Shown: positions 7,369-15,038, numbered from the stretch's first letter. The stretch: 15,038 nt of DNA from Chrysochromulina tobinii (GCA_001275005.1 JWZX01000905.1:1-15038); one strand, 5' to 3'. A program made the numbers and translations. The notes: generated by a model not told the origin, from the sequence alone.

Positions 7369-9102
7369 ATGCAGCCGCAGTCCGATACGCCCTCGGCACT
7401 GTACAAGGTGGGCGATAAGCTCGTCCTCGCAGCGCCGGCCCACACGGGACTACCCAATGGCGCGGCTGCCATGGTGATATCGCTCCACCCGTTTGAGAGA
7501 GCGAGCGGTTGGTGCTACGGCGTGACGCTCATGGGATGTGGCGCGGACGGAAGCGGCATCCAGTTTGTCAAGTCGGTGCGTGAGACATGGCTCCGCACCG
7601 AGGGCCGCATTGCCACGGCCAAGTCGTGCGCGGCGATGTCCTTTGGCGCGTTTATGCGCCTGGCCCCGCAGATGGTCGTGCCGCTCTTCCAGAGGAGGTA
7701 CTGCTGGGGAGAGCCGCACTGGAGGCAGCTGTGGCGCGACATCGTCTCGCCTCGGCATCTCGTCTCGGCCAGCAATCCACACGCGATCGGGCGTGTGGTT
7801 ATCGCACGCGAGTTGGGCGGCACCGGAGCGAACAGACGCGAGGCGCTCGTGCTCATCGATGGACAGCAGCGCACGACAACGCTCATGCTGCTACTGTGTG
7901 CCGTGCGCGACGTAGCGCGCAGAGTTGATGCGCAGGCGGCGGCGCCGCTCTTGTCTGCCATCAACCACGTACTGCTGAGCCGCACGCGGACCACCCGCCT
8001 GCAGCACGGCGCTGCCGCCACCGCTCTTGCGACGCCCCTCGGCAGCGGCGGCGGCGGCGCCCAAAACGGCGCCCATAGCGGTGCCGCCGCCGCCAGCCGA
8101 CACGAGCTCATGTCGTCCACCATCGAGCAGGCTAAGATTGGTCTCGAGAGCCTCGCTGGTGCAGAGACGGTGAGACTCATACCCACGCGTGACGACCGTC
8201 TGCCTTTTTGCTCGATAGTGCTCTCCGCGCCGTTTGATCGCGCAGCCTCAGAAGGTGCGCGGAAGATGAGCGCATGCTATGACTACTACACGGCGCAGCT
8301 GCTCGCCTGGATGAGACACGATGGCCTCGGGGCCACTGACGAGGACACCATGAGTCAGACAGCGAGGAGCCATACGCCAGCAGGAGCGGCACAGGGCGCG
8401 GTGCACGGCGAGACGGCCGCGTGTATAGACGGCGGACTACCGCACCCCAAGCTCGCGCACCTCGGCTGCGAGATTCAATCTCCGGCGCACCTCGACTGCG
8501 AGATTCAATCTCCGGCGCACCCCAAGCTCGCGCTGCTCGACCGGCTGCTCGAGTTGAGCCTCCAGAAGCTCAGCTTGGTCGTCTTTGAGTTGCAGGACGG
8601 TGTGGCGCTGCAGAATATGTACGATCTTTTGGCGCAGCGGGAGCTCACCCTGAGTCACTTCTTTGCCGAGACGGGCGGCCAGGCGATGCGCCAGTCCGAC
8701 TTGGTGCGCAACCTGCTCCTCGGCCACATTGCCGACGAGGACGAGCGCTTGCAGGCGTATGATGACTGCTGGCGACCGGTAGAGCAGGCGAATGACGACG
8801 GCGACGCGCATTCCCTCGACGGGTTCCTGACGGCCTTCTTGCAATCAAAGCTGCCGGAGCCCGAAGGGAAGGGCAGTGTGGCAAAGGGCACTACGCCGGC
8901 AGGCGTGTCGACGGCGCTGCTCGAGGGCTTTGGTGCACTCGTGCGTGCGCATGGTGGCACCGCCGGCGCGATCAGACTGCAGGCCGTAGGCACCGTCGCG
9001 GCCAATGCGCCGGTTGTCGACAGTGACGCGGCGAGGTGTGCGGCTCTAGATCTGCTCAATCAGCTTCGAGATGCTGCAACGCGAACCCGTAGTGGCCATT
9101 AA
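7369..9102 (+). CDS. DUF262 (GmrSD N-terminal domain-like) protein, intronless
   Basis: This 577-residue protein starts at the first in-frame ATG after a TGA at 7294. Residues about 10-80 hold YKVGDKLVL and look like a small SH3/Tudor-type beta barrel; that is a guess from pattern. The DUF262 core follows, with FQRRYCW (107-113) and IDGQQRTTTLML (163 on). Later come a conserved-looking DLVRNLLL segment and an SLDGFL...LLEGF tail. In bacteria DUF262 is the ParB-like NTPase half of type IV restriction enzymes such as GmrSD, usually joined to a DUF1524 HNH nuclease. No HNH domain is visible here, so this is a stand-alone NTPase-like part. Ala-rich low-complexity loops and an in-frame 30-bp duplication sit between the core motifs. 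The stop codon merges with an A12 run. The DUF262 family call is firm; the cellular role is unknown. Confidence 0.88.
   Translation: MQPQSDTPSALYKVGDKLVLAAPAHTGLPNGAAAMVISLHPFERASGWCYGVTLMGCGADGSGIQFVKSVRETWLRTEGRIATAKSCAAMSFGAFMRLAPQMVVPLFQRRYCWGEPHWRQLWRDIVSPRHLVSASNPHAIGRVVIARELGGTGANRREALVLIDGQQRTTTLMLLLCAVRDVARRVDAQAAAPLLSAINHVLLSRTRTTRLQHGAAATALATPLGSGGGGAQNGAHSGAAAASRHELMSSTIEQAKIGLESLAGAETVRLIPTRDDRLPFCSIVLSAPFDRAASEGARKMSACYDYYTAQLLAWMRHDGLGATDEDTMSQTARSHTPAGAAQGAVHGETAACIDGGLPHPKLAHLGCEIQSPAHLDCEIQSPAHPKLALLDRLLELSLQKLSLVVFELQDGVALQNMYDLLAQRELTLSHFFAETGGQAMRQSDLVRNLLLGHIADEDERLQAYDDCWRPVEQANDDGDAHSLDGFLTAFLQSKLPEPEGKGSVAKGTTPAGVSTALLEGFGALVRAHGGTAGAIRLQAVGTVAANAPVVDSDAARCAALDLLNQLRDAATRTRSGH
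8458..8517 (+). repeat. In-frame 30-bp tandem duplication in the DUF262 gene
   Basis: Two copies (8458-8487 and 8488-8517) differ at one base, GGC versus GAC, and encode HLGCEIQSPA then HLDCEIQSPA. A CACCCCAAGCTCGCG word flanks the pair on both sides (8443 and 8518). It lies in a variable loop outside the conserved motifs. Confidence 0.93.
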
Positions 9103-9112
9103 AAAAAAAAAA
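9101..9112 (+). repeat. A12 homopolymer fused to the DUF262 stop codon
   Basis: Twelve adenines begin with the last two bases of the TAA stop (9100-9102). The run stands out in otherwise GC-rich DNA. It lies 61 bp before the NFU start codon. Confidence 0.97.
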
Positions 9113-9173
9113 GAGGGCAATTATTGCGTCTGTCGTGTTCACGTTCACACCTCCGGAGCATCTCGGACTGAGG

Positions 9174-9963
9174 ATGGTGATCCCGCTACCCCTGCTCGCT
9201 ATGGGCGCGCTTGTGCTCTCGAGCTCCCGGCCTGTGCTGACACGACCGTCTCGATCTGAGCTTGCATCCGCCGCCATCACCATGCGTACCCATCGCCACC
9301 CGCTTCTGTGTGCGACCAAGGAGGCGGTCGTCTCACCATTCGTAGAGGCCGCGCCGGCAAAGGATGCAGCAGCAGCGCCCGCAGCCCCGAATGGCTCGAA
9401 AACGGGCCCGTTGGAGCTGACCTTGCCCAACGTCGAGCTCGTGCTCGACGAAATGCGGCCGTACCTCATCGCCGACGGCGGCAACGTCGCCGTGCGCTCC
9501 ATCGAGGGCGGTGTCGTGAAGCTGGAGCTGCAGGGCGCGTGCGGGTCGTGCCCGTCGAGCACAATGACCATGAAGATGGGTCTGGAGCGCGGGCTGCTCG
9601 AGCGCTTCCCGACGATCGTCTCGGTCGAGCAGGTCGCGCAGGAGGGGCCGGTGCTCGACGAGGCTGGCATCGAAGCGGTACTGCAGGAGATCCGACCATT
9701 CCTCAAGATGACGGGCGGCACGGTGGAGTTGCGCTCGCTCCAAGGCGATGGGCTGCAGCCGACGGCGCGCCTCTCCATCACCGGCAGTGGCGCGACCATC
9801 AACTCCGTGCGGGTCGAGATCGCGCAGCGGCTCAAGCGCAAGGTGTGCCTCACACCCACGCCCAGACGCGCCCAGTGGCCTGCACGCGCAACTGCTCACG
9901 GAAGCGCGCGTTCGCGAGTCTCGCTTGCAGTTCCCGACGCTCGCAAATGTTGAATGGGAGTGA
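9174..9963 (+). CDS. NFU: Plastid-type NFU iron-sulfur cluster scaffold, two NifU-like domains
   Basis: Exons 9174-9842 and 9931-9963 give 233 residues. Known role of the family: NFU proteins hold an Fe-S cluster on a CxxC motif and pass it to target apoproteins. Domain 1 (about 86-150) has RPYLIADGGNV, LQGACGSCPSSTMTMKMG and the cluster cysteines C123 and C126. Domain 2 (about 160-233) keeps the fold (VLQEIRPFL, SITGSG, VRVEIAQRL) but lacks CxxC, as in plant plastid NFU1-3. The last exon supplies FPTLANVEWE, the expected final helix and strand. Starting at the first ATG gives a hydrophobic leader (about 2-18) followed by a basic, Ser/Thr-rich stretch. This fits the signal-plus-transit presequence of plastids bounded by extra membranes, but it could be a simpler organelle leader. 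No ATG lies in frame upstream. Confidence 0.9.
9843..9930 (+). other. NFU intron (phase 0), 88 bp
   Basis: The donor is CGCAAG|GTGTGC and the acceptor TCGCTTGCAG|TTCCCG. Splicing replaces an unrelated read-through tail with the family-typical ending, joining RLKRK to FPTLANV. It does not share the CTCTGAT motif of the ROCO introns. Confidence 0.85.
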
Positions 9964-11000
9964 CGTCGGACAGCTCAGGAGATGCCAAGAGCGCACGTGG
10001 CACATACTCCGCTCCTAGCTCTCGGTCGGGGGACTTCTTGTCTCTCGGCGACGGGGGTCGTTGCCCGAGCCGCACGGCTCGCAACACTCCGCGAATCCAC
10101 GTCGCGCAAACATTGTCCCTGCTTCTTTAATATCATTCATGCATCGCACACTCAGCCACCGTACTCACACGACACGCTGACACATATGTTAACGACCCGC
10201 ACCGACCACACGGTACCATTGCACGGTACACGCTCCCCACGCTGATCGCATGGCTGACGTGATCCCGCTGTCCGGTCGCTATCCGGCCCGGCTGGAGTCG
10301 GCTGCGTGGACGCTCAGGCGGGAACGCCGAGCGGGGAATCTGCAATCTCCCCTGGCTCTCTCTGCCCGCTCCGCGCTCGCACCACTGCTTCCCGCCGTGC
10401 GGAGATACTTCGACACTTCGGTGAAACGACATGAACGCGGCGAAATGACGTCGACATCCCGACCCATGTGCAGTACAGCGGAGTCCACATGTGCCCAAAA
10501 CAGCGCTATCACGAGAGTTCCCATTCAAATCCTAAACAGACAGGTGTAGGGTCGGGCCCTCTTTTAAACATGAAAAATAGTAGCCACTCCCCCTTGGGTC
10601 AACTCCGCATTGGAACTAAGCGTTCAACTGGGCATCCAAATGCCGTGCCGCTGGCGCCACCTGCCAAGCACCAACATGCTTGCTCATCCCCTACCGGCCG
10701 TTTCACATGGCCATGGGCTGAGCGTGTGTGGTCTCTCCGTCACTCTCTCCGGGGCTGCCAGCCATTTGCATTTCACATTTTCATTTCCACATGGCCATGG
10801 GCTGCCACTTTCTCACTCATCATGCTTCCTTAGGCCCCGGCAAAGTCGAGGTCGGTCAGTCTGAAGAAAGTCGAGGCCGAAACGGGCGCAATGACTGCTG
10901 CAAGCACACCGGAACCACAGAGTCGATCCATGCCCTTGGTACATCGCGATCCCTACTCCCCCGTGCCCCCTTACTTCCGCCATGCTCCAAACCTTCCGCT
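9964..11000. other. Convergent intergenic region, no gene supported
   Basis: About 1 kb between the NFU stop and the stop of the minus-strand membrane protein gene. It should hold both 3' UTRs. Small open frames exist on both strands, but none looks like a known protein or shows a convincing start. Composition is less GC-rich than the genes. The only structure I found is a 17-bp direct repeat pair near 10704 and 10788. I saw no tRNA-like fold. Confidence 0.65.
10704..10804. repeat. Pair of 17-bp direct repeats with a palindromic core
   Basis: CACATGGCCATGGGCTG occurs at 10704-10720 and 10788-10804, 84 bp apart. Each copy contains the palindrome CATGGCCATG. The function is unknown; it could be a protein-binding site or a remnant of a small repeat. 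Confidence 0.9.
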
Positions 11001-14000
11001 TCAGCTCTTGATCGACTTGATCACCTCAATCATGATCGTGACCAGCAGGTTGAGCGATTCGACGATGACCTCGCCGCACAGGTTGGCGCAGAACGCGCTC
11101 GCGAATAGCATGGGCAACCCCTTGGATGCGAGGATGATCATCGGCTCGTTCAAAAAGAACCGCAAGCCACAGGAGAAAAGCCACGTCCTGATAAGCTCAA
11201 CCGTATCGCCCGGTACGTGAGTCGAGACCTCGCCCTCCTCGAGAGGCGGCAAATATGGATTCTTGGCCGGATCTTGCGGCTCGAAGAGCGAGCAGCCGAA
11301 AAAGAGGGTCATCAACAGGAAGATCCCAAACATCCCGATGGACAGGCCCCAGCCGAGGAGGATGTGCCTCACCCCAGGCCAGTCCTTGTTCCTCCATGTA
11401 TACGAGAGCGACGCCTTCAGAAGCCCATCGTTGAGGCTCTCGTAAGAGAAGCTCCTCGCTGCCGAGTTGGCGGCCAGCCTGGGCGCCTCGGCCTTGTCGG
11501 CCTCGCCCTTGTCGGCCTGGTCCTTGGGGGCGGTTTTACGCACATTGACGCCGTGTCTACCGACACGCATGTGCGCCTTCGTTTTCTTCGGCACGGGCGC
11601 TGCGGGAGCCTCGTCGGCGGCGCTCAGATCGTGAATGACCTGCGCAAACTCGCTCAGGTCCAGCTTTCCGTTGGGCTTGTCGTCGTACACGCTCATGATG
11701 CGCCCGGCCTCGGCGGTGCTTAAGTTGAGGCCGTGGTGCTCGAGCGCCTTGCGTAGCTCCTGGATTTCGAGGTACCCGCTGTCATTTGCGTCGAAGCGCG
11801 CAAAGGTCTGCTTCACCTTGGGAGCCTCGTCGGCGGCGCTCAGGTCGCGAACGGTCTGCGCAAACTCGCTCAGGTCCAGCTTGCCGTCGGGCTTGTCGTC
11901 GTACACGCTCAAGATGCGCCCGGCCTCGGCGGTGCTTAAGTTGAGGCCGTGGTGCTCGAGCGCCTTGCGTAGCTCCTGGATTTCGAGGTACCCGTTGTGA
12001 TTCACGTCGAAGCGCGCAAAGGTCTTCTTCACCTTGGCCGACACGGGAGGCGATGCGCCGGCGGCGGCCGTCGAAGCTGGATCAGCGTCTGAGTGTTCGG
12101 CGACCTTGGCGCTCCTGCGCTTGCACATGACGCGAAGCCATTTATAGCACTTCTCGAGGCGCTTCCAGACGAGCCAGTATGGCCAGCAAAGGTAGAACCA
12201 CGCCATGTTCTTGCTCACGTTGACGATGATGATCGGATCGAAGAGCCACGTGAGGATCAGACCCATCGGGATGCAGATGGAGGCTGCGACGCCGGCCCCA
12301 AAGATCATGGCGATCGGGTTGATCACGACAGCGGGTCCCTCCGGCTCGATGGGCACTCCGGTGACATTGTCCGTAGGCAGCGGCGGTGGCGGTGGCAACA
12401 AGAGCAGGAGCATGACGAGCTCGAAGGCGAAGCCATTGACTAGGATCATCACCGTCTGGGCGCGTGTGAAGCCCGGGACCCCCCTCGTCGTGATGCCTGC
12501 ACAGAGCGAATGGTTATACATGCATGCGAGGAACAGGCGCTTCCACACCCTGTCGACGTCCTTGTGCCAGCGCTTGGTGAGCAGCGTGGCGTTCGTCTTG
12601 TGCTTAGCTTGCTTCCAACGCTGCAGCCCAGTGGGCTTGGCGCCGCCGCCAAAGGCAGCAAGGACGGAGGCGGTCGCCGCCGAAGGGGCGGCCGCCGGGT
12701 CCGCGGCGGAGGCGGGCGAGGGGTCGCCGATTGCGCCGGCGCCAACTACTGGACCCACAGCCCTCGTTGGTGCAGTGGCGAGGGCAGCCATGGCGCAGGC
12801 TGGTTTCTTCGATGGCGTGGCCACAGGGTCAGAGAGGGATATGGTCTCTGTCGAACCATCTGATTGGGCCGGGGAAGTGGAAAGGAGCTCGGTTATGCGT
12901 GGCATACGCGACGAAATAAACTGGGGAGCGTGCACGGTGGCCGACCTCGACGTTTTGGTCGTCGAGGTCGTCGTCTCCCTGAGCTCTTTGGTGATGGTAG
13001 TGACGATGGTCGTCGTCGTCGTCGTCGAAACGGTCTCCTCCTCAGCAACGTGAGCAACATGTTCGGGTGGCGATGGCGGCGGCGAGGCGGTGGCTGACGC
13101 AGATTGTGGCGCCACCTTGTGCGCACTCATCTGAGACGACAGAGCTCCCATCGATCTGAGAGATTTCAGGCCAGTAGCCTTTGGCATCGTCGTCGTCGCT
13201 ACGATTGCGCCTGGTGCCGCAGTCTGCCGTCGGCGCAAGGTTCTCTTTTCCATGGACGTATTCAGCTTTGCCTGGCGCCTGCGCTGCTCTTCTCTCTTCT
13301 TACCCGAGAGGAGGGCGAGCGTGTCGCGCATCTGGCGACGGTCGTTGCGCACTCCGTGGCCGACCAGCACGATGAGCATGGCTATCAGCAAGAAAATGAG
13401 GTACCAGACGTTGCGCACTGTGTGCCACGAGCGGTAAAACGCGCACTCGATGTCACCCATGTCCAGGCTGTTGAACGCGACCGCTTCCAGCAGGAGTGCA
13501 AGCAATTCTTCGGCCGACGTCGGGAACTCGACGGCGATGAACTCGGTCAGGTGGTTGCACGAGCAGCCTACCGAGCCGTCGGCGCCCATGGTCGTGGCGC
13601 AGCCATCGGTCGACCAGCTGCGGCTGGTCTCGTTCCAGAACTTGCACTGGACGGTCGTGCCGCATGCCCTCGCCACAGCCGAGAACGGGTCGGGTACGCC
13701 CACGCACGGCGCTTGGCCGGCACCCGCGGCCGGCGACTGGTACGCGAGGCTTATGTTGATCGGCGAGGGCGCATCCTTCACGGAGAGCTCCGCGCCCCCT
13801 TGAGAGATCTTGAATGAGACGATCGGACCAGCCGACGACGTGACGTTGCCCCCGTCACGGCGCTCAGCGGCGCTGCTTCCGCCCAGCCCACCGTGCAGGT
13901 TGACCCGCGAGGTGCGGAGGATGGCCGCGACTGGCACCGACGGATCGAGCCCAGGAATGCCGCCGATAAGGTCAGCGGGCACCGCGACGGCAGCCGCGAC

Positions 14001-15038
14001 ACCCGTGCCCGAGTCGCACGAGAATGGCTCCGCGGCGAGCGCGCTGGGGGAGCGCACGTTGATGGTCATGTTGAGGTTGTCCGAGGACAGCACCACGGGC
14101 TCGGCCACGCCGCTGCTGGGAACGGTCGTCGTGGCGAGGGCGGCCGCGGTGGCGGCGCGCGCCATCTGTTCGACGGCGGCGCTGATTTGCTCGCCGGCGC
14201 TTGCCGAGGAGGGGGAGCCGTCGGAGGCAGCCATCAACCCAAAGAGCAAGGAGAGACCGCTCGTGACGGCCTGGGCGGCGACGGTGTCGAGCTCCTGCAC
14301 AGTCGCAAGTACCGCCACCAATTCGGTGGCCGCCGTCGCCGTGGCCGCTGCCAGGTCCTCGGCGGCCTCGTCACCGATATCGTCGCCGCCCAGGGGCAAG
14401 CCGCCGCCAATGCCGACGGTGAGGGAGGTGAGCACCTCCATCAGAGGCCGCAAGGGGGGTGGCGGCAAGGAGGGAGGAGGCGGGGGCGTGACTGGAGGCG
14501 GAGGCGGAGGCGGCGACGAGGGCGGCGGCGGCGGACACTGCGGACCGCCAATCGGTGCTCTGGGAGGCGTCCAGGGCGTTGGCGACGCTGGTGGCGGCGG
14601 CGATGGTGGCGGTGGCGGCGAGGGCGGGGTCGAGGGAGGCGGCGGCAATGGTGGCGAAGGCGAAGGTGGCGGCGGCGATGGAGGCGGGCTGAAGCCCGCT
14701 CGCGGCACGGGCGGCAGGGGCGGGGGGGGCGCCGTTGGTGGCGCGGGCGAGGGCGGCGGTGGAGAGGGCGATGGTGGGCACGGAGGTGGCGGGGGCCGTT
14801 GTGGCCGGTTCGCTGGTATCTTTGGTGGATAACGCGGGGGCGGCGGCGAGGGTGAGGGTGGCGGAGGTGAGGGCGGCGGGGGCGAGGGCGAGGGCGGCGG
14901 CGGCGACGGCGGCGGCGGCGGCAAGGGTAGCGGCGATGATGGAGGTGGTGGCGGCCGTTGTGGCATGTTCGCTGGTATCCTTGGCGGACACGAAGGCGGC
15001 GACGGGCTCGGAGGTGGCGGCGCCGAGGGCGGCGGCAG
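11001..15038 (-). CDS. GPS-domain, polycystin-like multi-pass membrane protein with four EF-hands, 5' partial
   Basis: The minus-strand frame is open from the window edge (15038) to a TGA at 11001-11003, giving 1345 residues. The Met at 14966 is internal to a Pro-rich repeat and is not the start. In order: a Pro/Ser-rich stalk (1 to about 200); a GAIN-like region ending in a GPS motif, with W/C positions and CNHLT (cleavage expected between L497 and T498); and a first membrane segment (about 545-564). Next come a long basic Ser/Thr-rich cytoplasmic loop and membrane segments near 863-883, 905-935 and 936-965. Four EF-hands (about 1002-1145) carry loops starting DVNHNG, DDKPDG, DANDSG and DDKPNG. 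Further membrane segments lie near 1220-1245 and 1275-1335, including TWLFSCGLRFFLNEP, which resembles the polycystin WL...F..(Q/E)P segment. No PLAT domain or clear ion pore is visible. A surface receptor or Ca2+-responsive channel-like role is inferred. Confidence 0.82.
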   Translation of the reverse strand: MPPPSAPPPPSPSPPSCPPRIPANMPQRPPPPPSSPLPLPPPPPSPPPPSPSPPPPSPPPPSPSPPPPRYPPKIPANRPQRPPPPPCPPSPSPPPPSPAPPTAPPPPLPPVPRAGFSPPPSPPPPSPSPPLPPPPSTPPSPPPPPSPPPPASPTPWTPPRAPIGGPQCPPPPPSSPPPPPPPVTPPPPPSLPPPPLRPLMEVLTSLTVGIGGGLPLGGDDIGDEAAEDLAAATATAATELVAVLATVQELDTVAAQAVTSGLSLLFGLMAASDGSPSSASAGEQISAAVEQMARAATAAALATTTVPSSGVAEPVVLSSDNLNMTINVRSPSALAAEPFSCDSGTGVAAAVAVPADLIGGIPGLDPSVPVAAILRTSRVNLHGGLGGSSAAERRDGGNVTSSAGPIVSFKISQGGAELSVKDAPSPINISLAYQSPAAGAGQAPCVGVPDPFSAVARACGTTVQCKFWNETSRSWSTDGCATTMGADGSVGCSCNHLTEFIAVEFPTSAEELLALLLEAVAFNSLDMGDIECAFYRSWHTVRNVWYLIFLLIAMLIVLVGHGVRNDRRQMRDTLALLSGKKREEQRRRQAKLNTSMEKRTLRRRQTAAPGAIVATTTMPKATGLKSLRSMGALSSQMSAHKVAPQSASATASPPPSPPEHVAHVAEEETVSTTTTTTIVTTITKELRETTTSTTKTSRSATVHAPQFISSRMPRITELLSTSPAQSDGSTETISLSDPVATPSKKPACAMAALATAPTRAVGPVVGAGAIGDPSPASAADPAAAPSAATASVLAAFGGGAKPTGLQRWKQAKHKTNATLLTKRWHKDVDRVWKRLFLACMYNHSLCAGITTRGVPGFTRAQTVMILVNGFAFELVMLLLLLPPPPPLPTDNVTGVPIEPEGPAVVINPIAMIFGAGVAASICIPMGLILTWLFDPIIIVNVSKNMAWFYLCWPYWLVWKRLEKCYKWLRVMCKRRSAKVAEHSDADPASTAAAGASPPVSAKVKKTFARFDVNHNGYLEIQELRKALEHHGLNLSTAEAGRILSVYDDKPDGKLDLSEFAQTVRDLSAADEAPKVKQTFARFDANDSGYLEIQELRKALEHHGLNLSTAEAGRIMSVYDDKPNGKLDLSEFAQVIHDLSAADEAPAAPVPKKTKAHMRVGRHGVNVRKTAPKDQADKGEADKAEAPRLAANSAARSFSYESLNDGLLKASLSYTWRNKDWPGVRHILLGWGLSIGMFGIFLLMTLFFGCSLFEPQDPAKNPYLPPLEEGEVSTHVPGDTVELIRTWLFSCGLRFFLNEPMIILASKGLPMLFASAFCANLCGEVIVESLNLLVTIMIEVIKSIKS
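11604..12035 (-). repeat. 216-bp tandem duplication encoding two EF-hand pairs
   Basis: The copies at 11820-12035 and 11604-11819 are exactly 216 bp each (72 codons), run KVK(K/Q)TFARFD to DLSAADEAP, and differ at roughly 15 bases. A block of about 100 bp in the middle is identical. Each copy encodes two EF-hands, so the protein has four. Confidence 0.95.
14450..15038 (-). repeat. Proline-rich (SPPPP-type) stalk coding region
   Basis: On the minus strand nearly every codon is CCN or TCN, giving runs of PPPPSPPPP. This is the pattern of hydroxyproline-rich extensin or pherophorin-like wall proteins. A 48-bp unit encoding IPAN(R/M)PQRPPPP occurs at 14782-14829 and 14941-14988, 159 bp apart and in frame, with about six mismatches. 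The region continues past the window edge. Confidence 0.9.

Noticed and set aside
9843-9953. NFU protein read straight through to 9953
   Set aside because: The read-through tail does not resemble the NFU family, whereas splicing at 9842/9931 gives the expected ending.
10133-10864. Open frames of 80-130 codons on both strands in the convergent intergenic region
   Set aside because: There are no known motifs, the frames overlap and compete, and nothing supports a start or splice site.
13810-14855. Long plus-strand Gly-rich and Arg-rich open frames opposite the membrane protein gene
   Set aside because: They are the antisense of CCN/TCN-rich codons in the Pro stalk; low-complexity GC-rich DNA rarely has stops. 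The minus frame has clear domains.
14966-14966. Start codon of the membrane protein at 14966 (minus)
   Set aside because: The frame stays open with the same Pro-rich sequence to the window edge, and this Met replaces an Arg in a repeated IPANxPQR motif, so the true start is upstream.

Overview
The window looks like nuclear DNA of a GC-rich unicellular alga with a complex plastid. A haptophyte is my best guess, but that is inference. It is clearly eukaryotic. The genes carry short GT-AG introns (66-171 bp), the domain architectures are eukaryotic (LRR-Roc-COR; GAIN/GPS plus transmembrane segments plus EF-hands), and one gene encodes a two-domain NFU scaffold of the plastid type with a possible bipartite leader. 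Nothing in the sequence names the species.

Layout. (1) Positions 1-6515, plus strand: the 3' part of a very large ROCO gene. It has leucine-rich repeats, a Roc GTPase, a COR region and a zinc-ribbon-like CxxC pair. Across four introns it then continues into a C-terminal ADP-ribosyltransferase (ART) fold. The splice model keeps one open frame of 2026 codons. (2) Positions 6516-7368: non-coding, with tandem repeats, a GC-rich hairpin and CACGTG palindromes. (3) Positions 7369-9102, plus: an intronless DUF262 (GmrSD N-terminal-like) protein with an extra N-terminal beta-barrel-like segment. It ends in a stop codon merged with an A12 run. (4) Positions 9174-9963, plus: plastid-type NFU iron-sulfur scaffold, with one intron and a 33-bp last exon. 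(5) Positions 9964-11000: about 1 kb of convergent intergenic DNA with no gene I can support. (6) Positions 11001-15038, minus: a 5'-truncated multi-pass membrane protein. It has an extracellular proline-rich stalk, a GPS autoproteolysis motif, polycystin-like membrane segments and a duplicated pair of EF-hands.

How the genes relate. They are probably independent transcription units. The NFU gene serves plastid Fe-S biogenesis. The GPS/EF-hand protein is likely a surface receptor or channel-like protein. The ROCO-ART and DUF262 genes are neighbours, and both use domain families that recur in immune and conflict systems. That pairing is suggestive only.

The main points for follow-up are the ROCO-ART fusion with a lost catalytic arginine, the set of look-alike introns flanked by GTA(C) repeats, the eukaryotic DUF262 gene with its poly(A) end, and the EF-hand duplication inside a GPS membrane protein.
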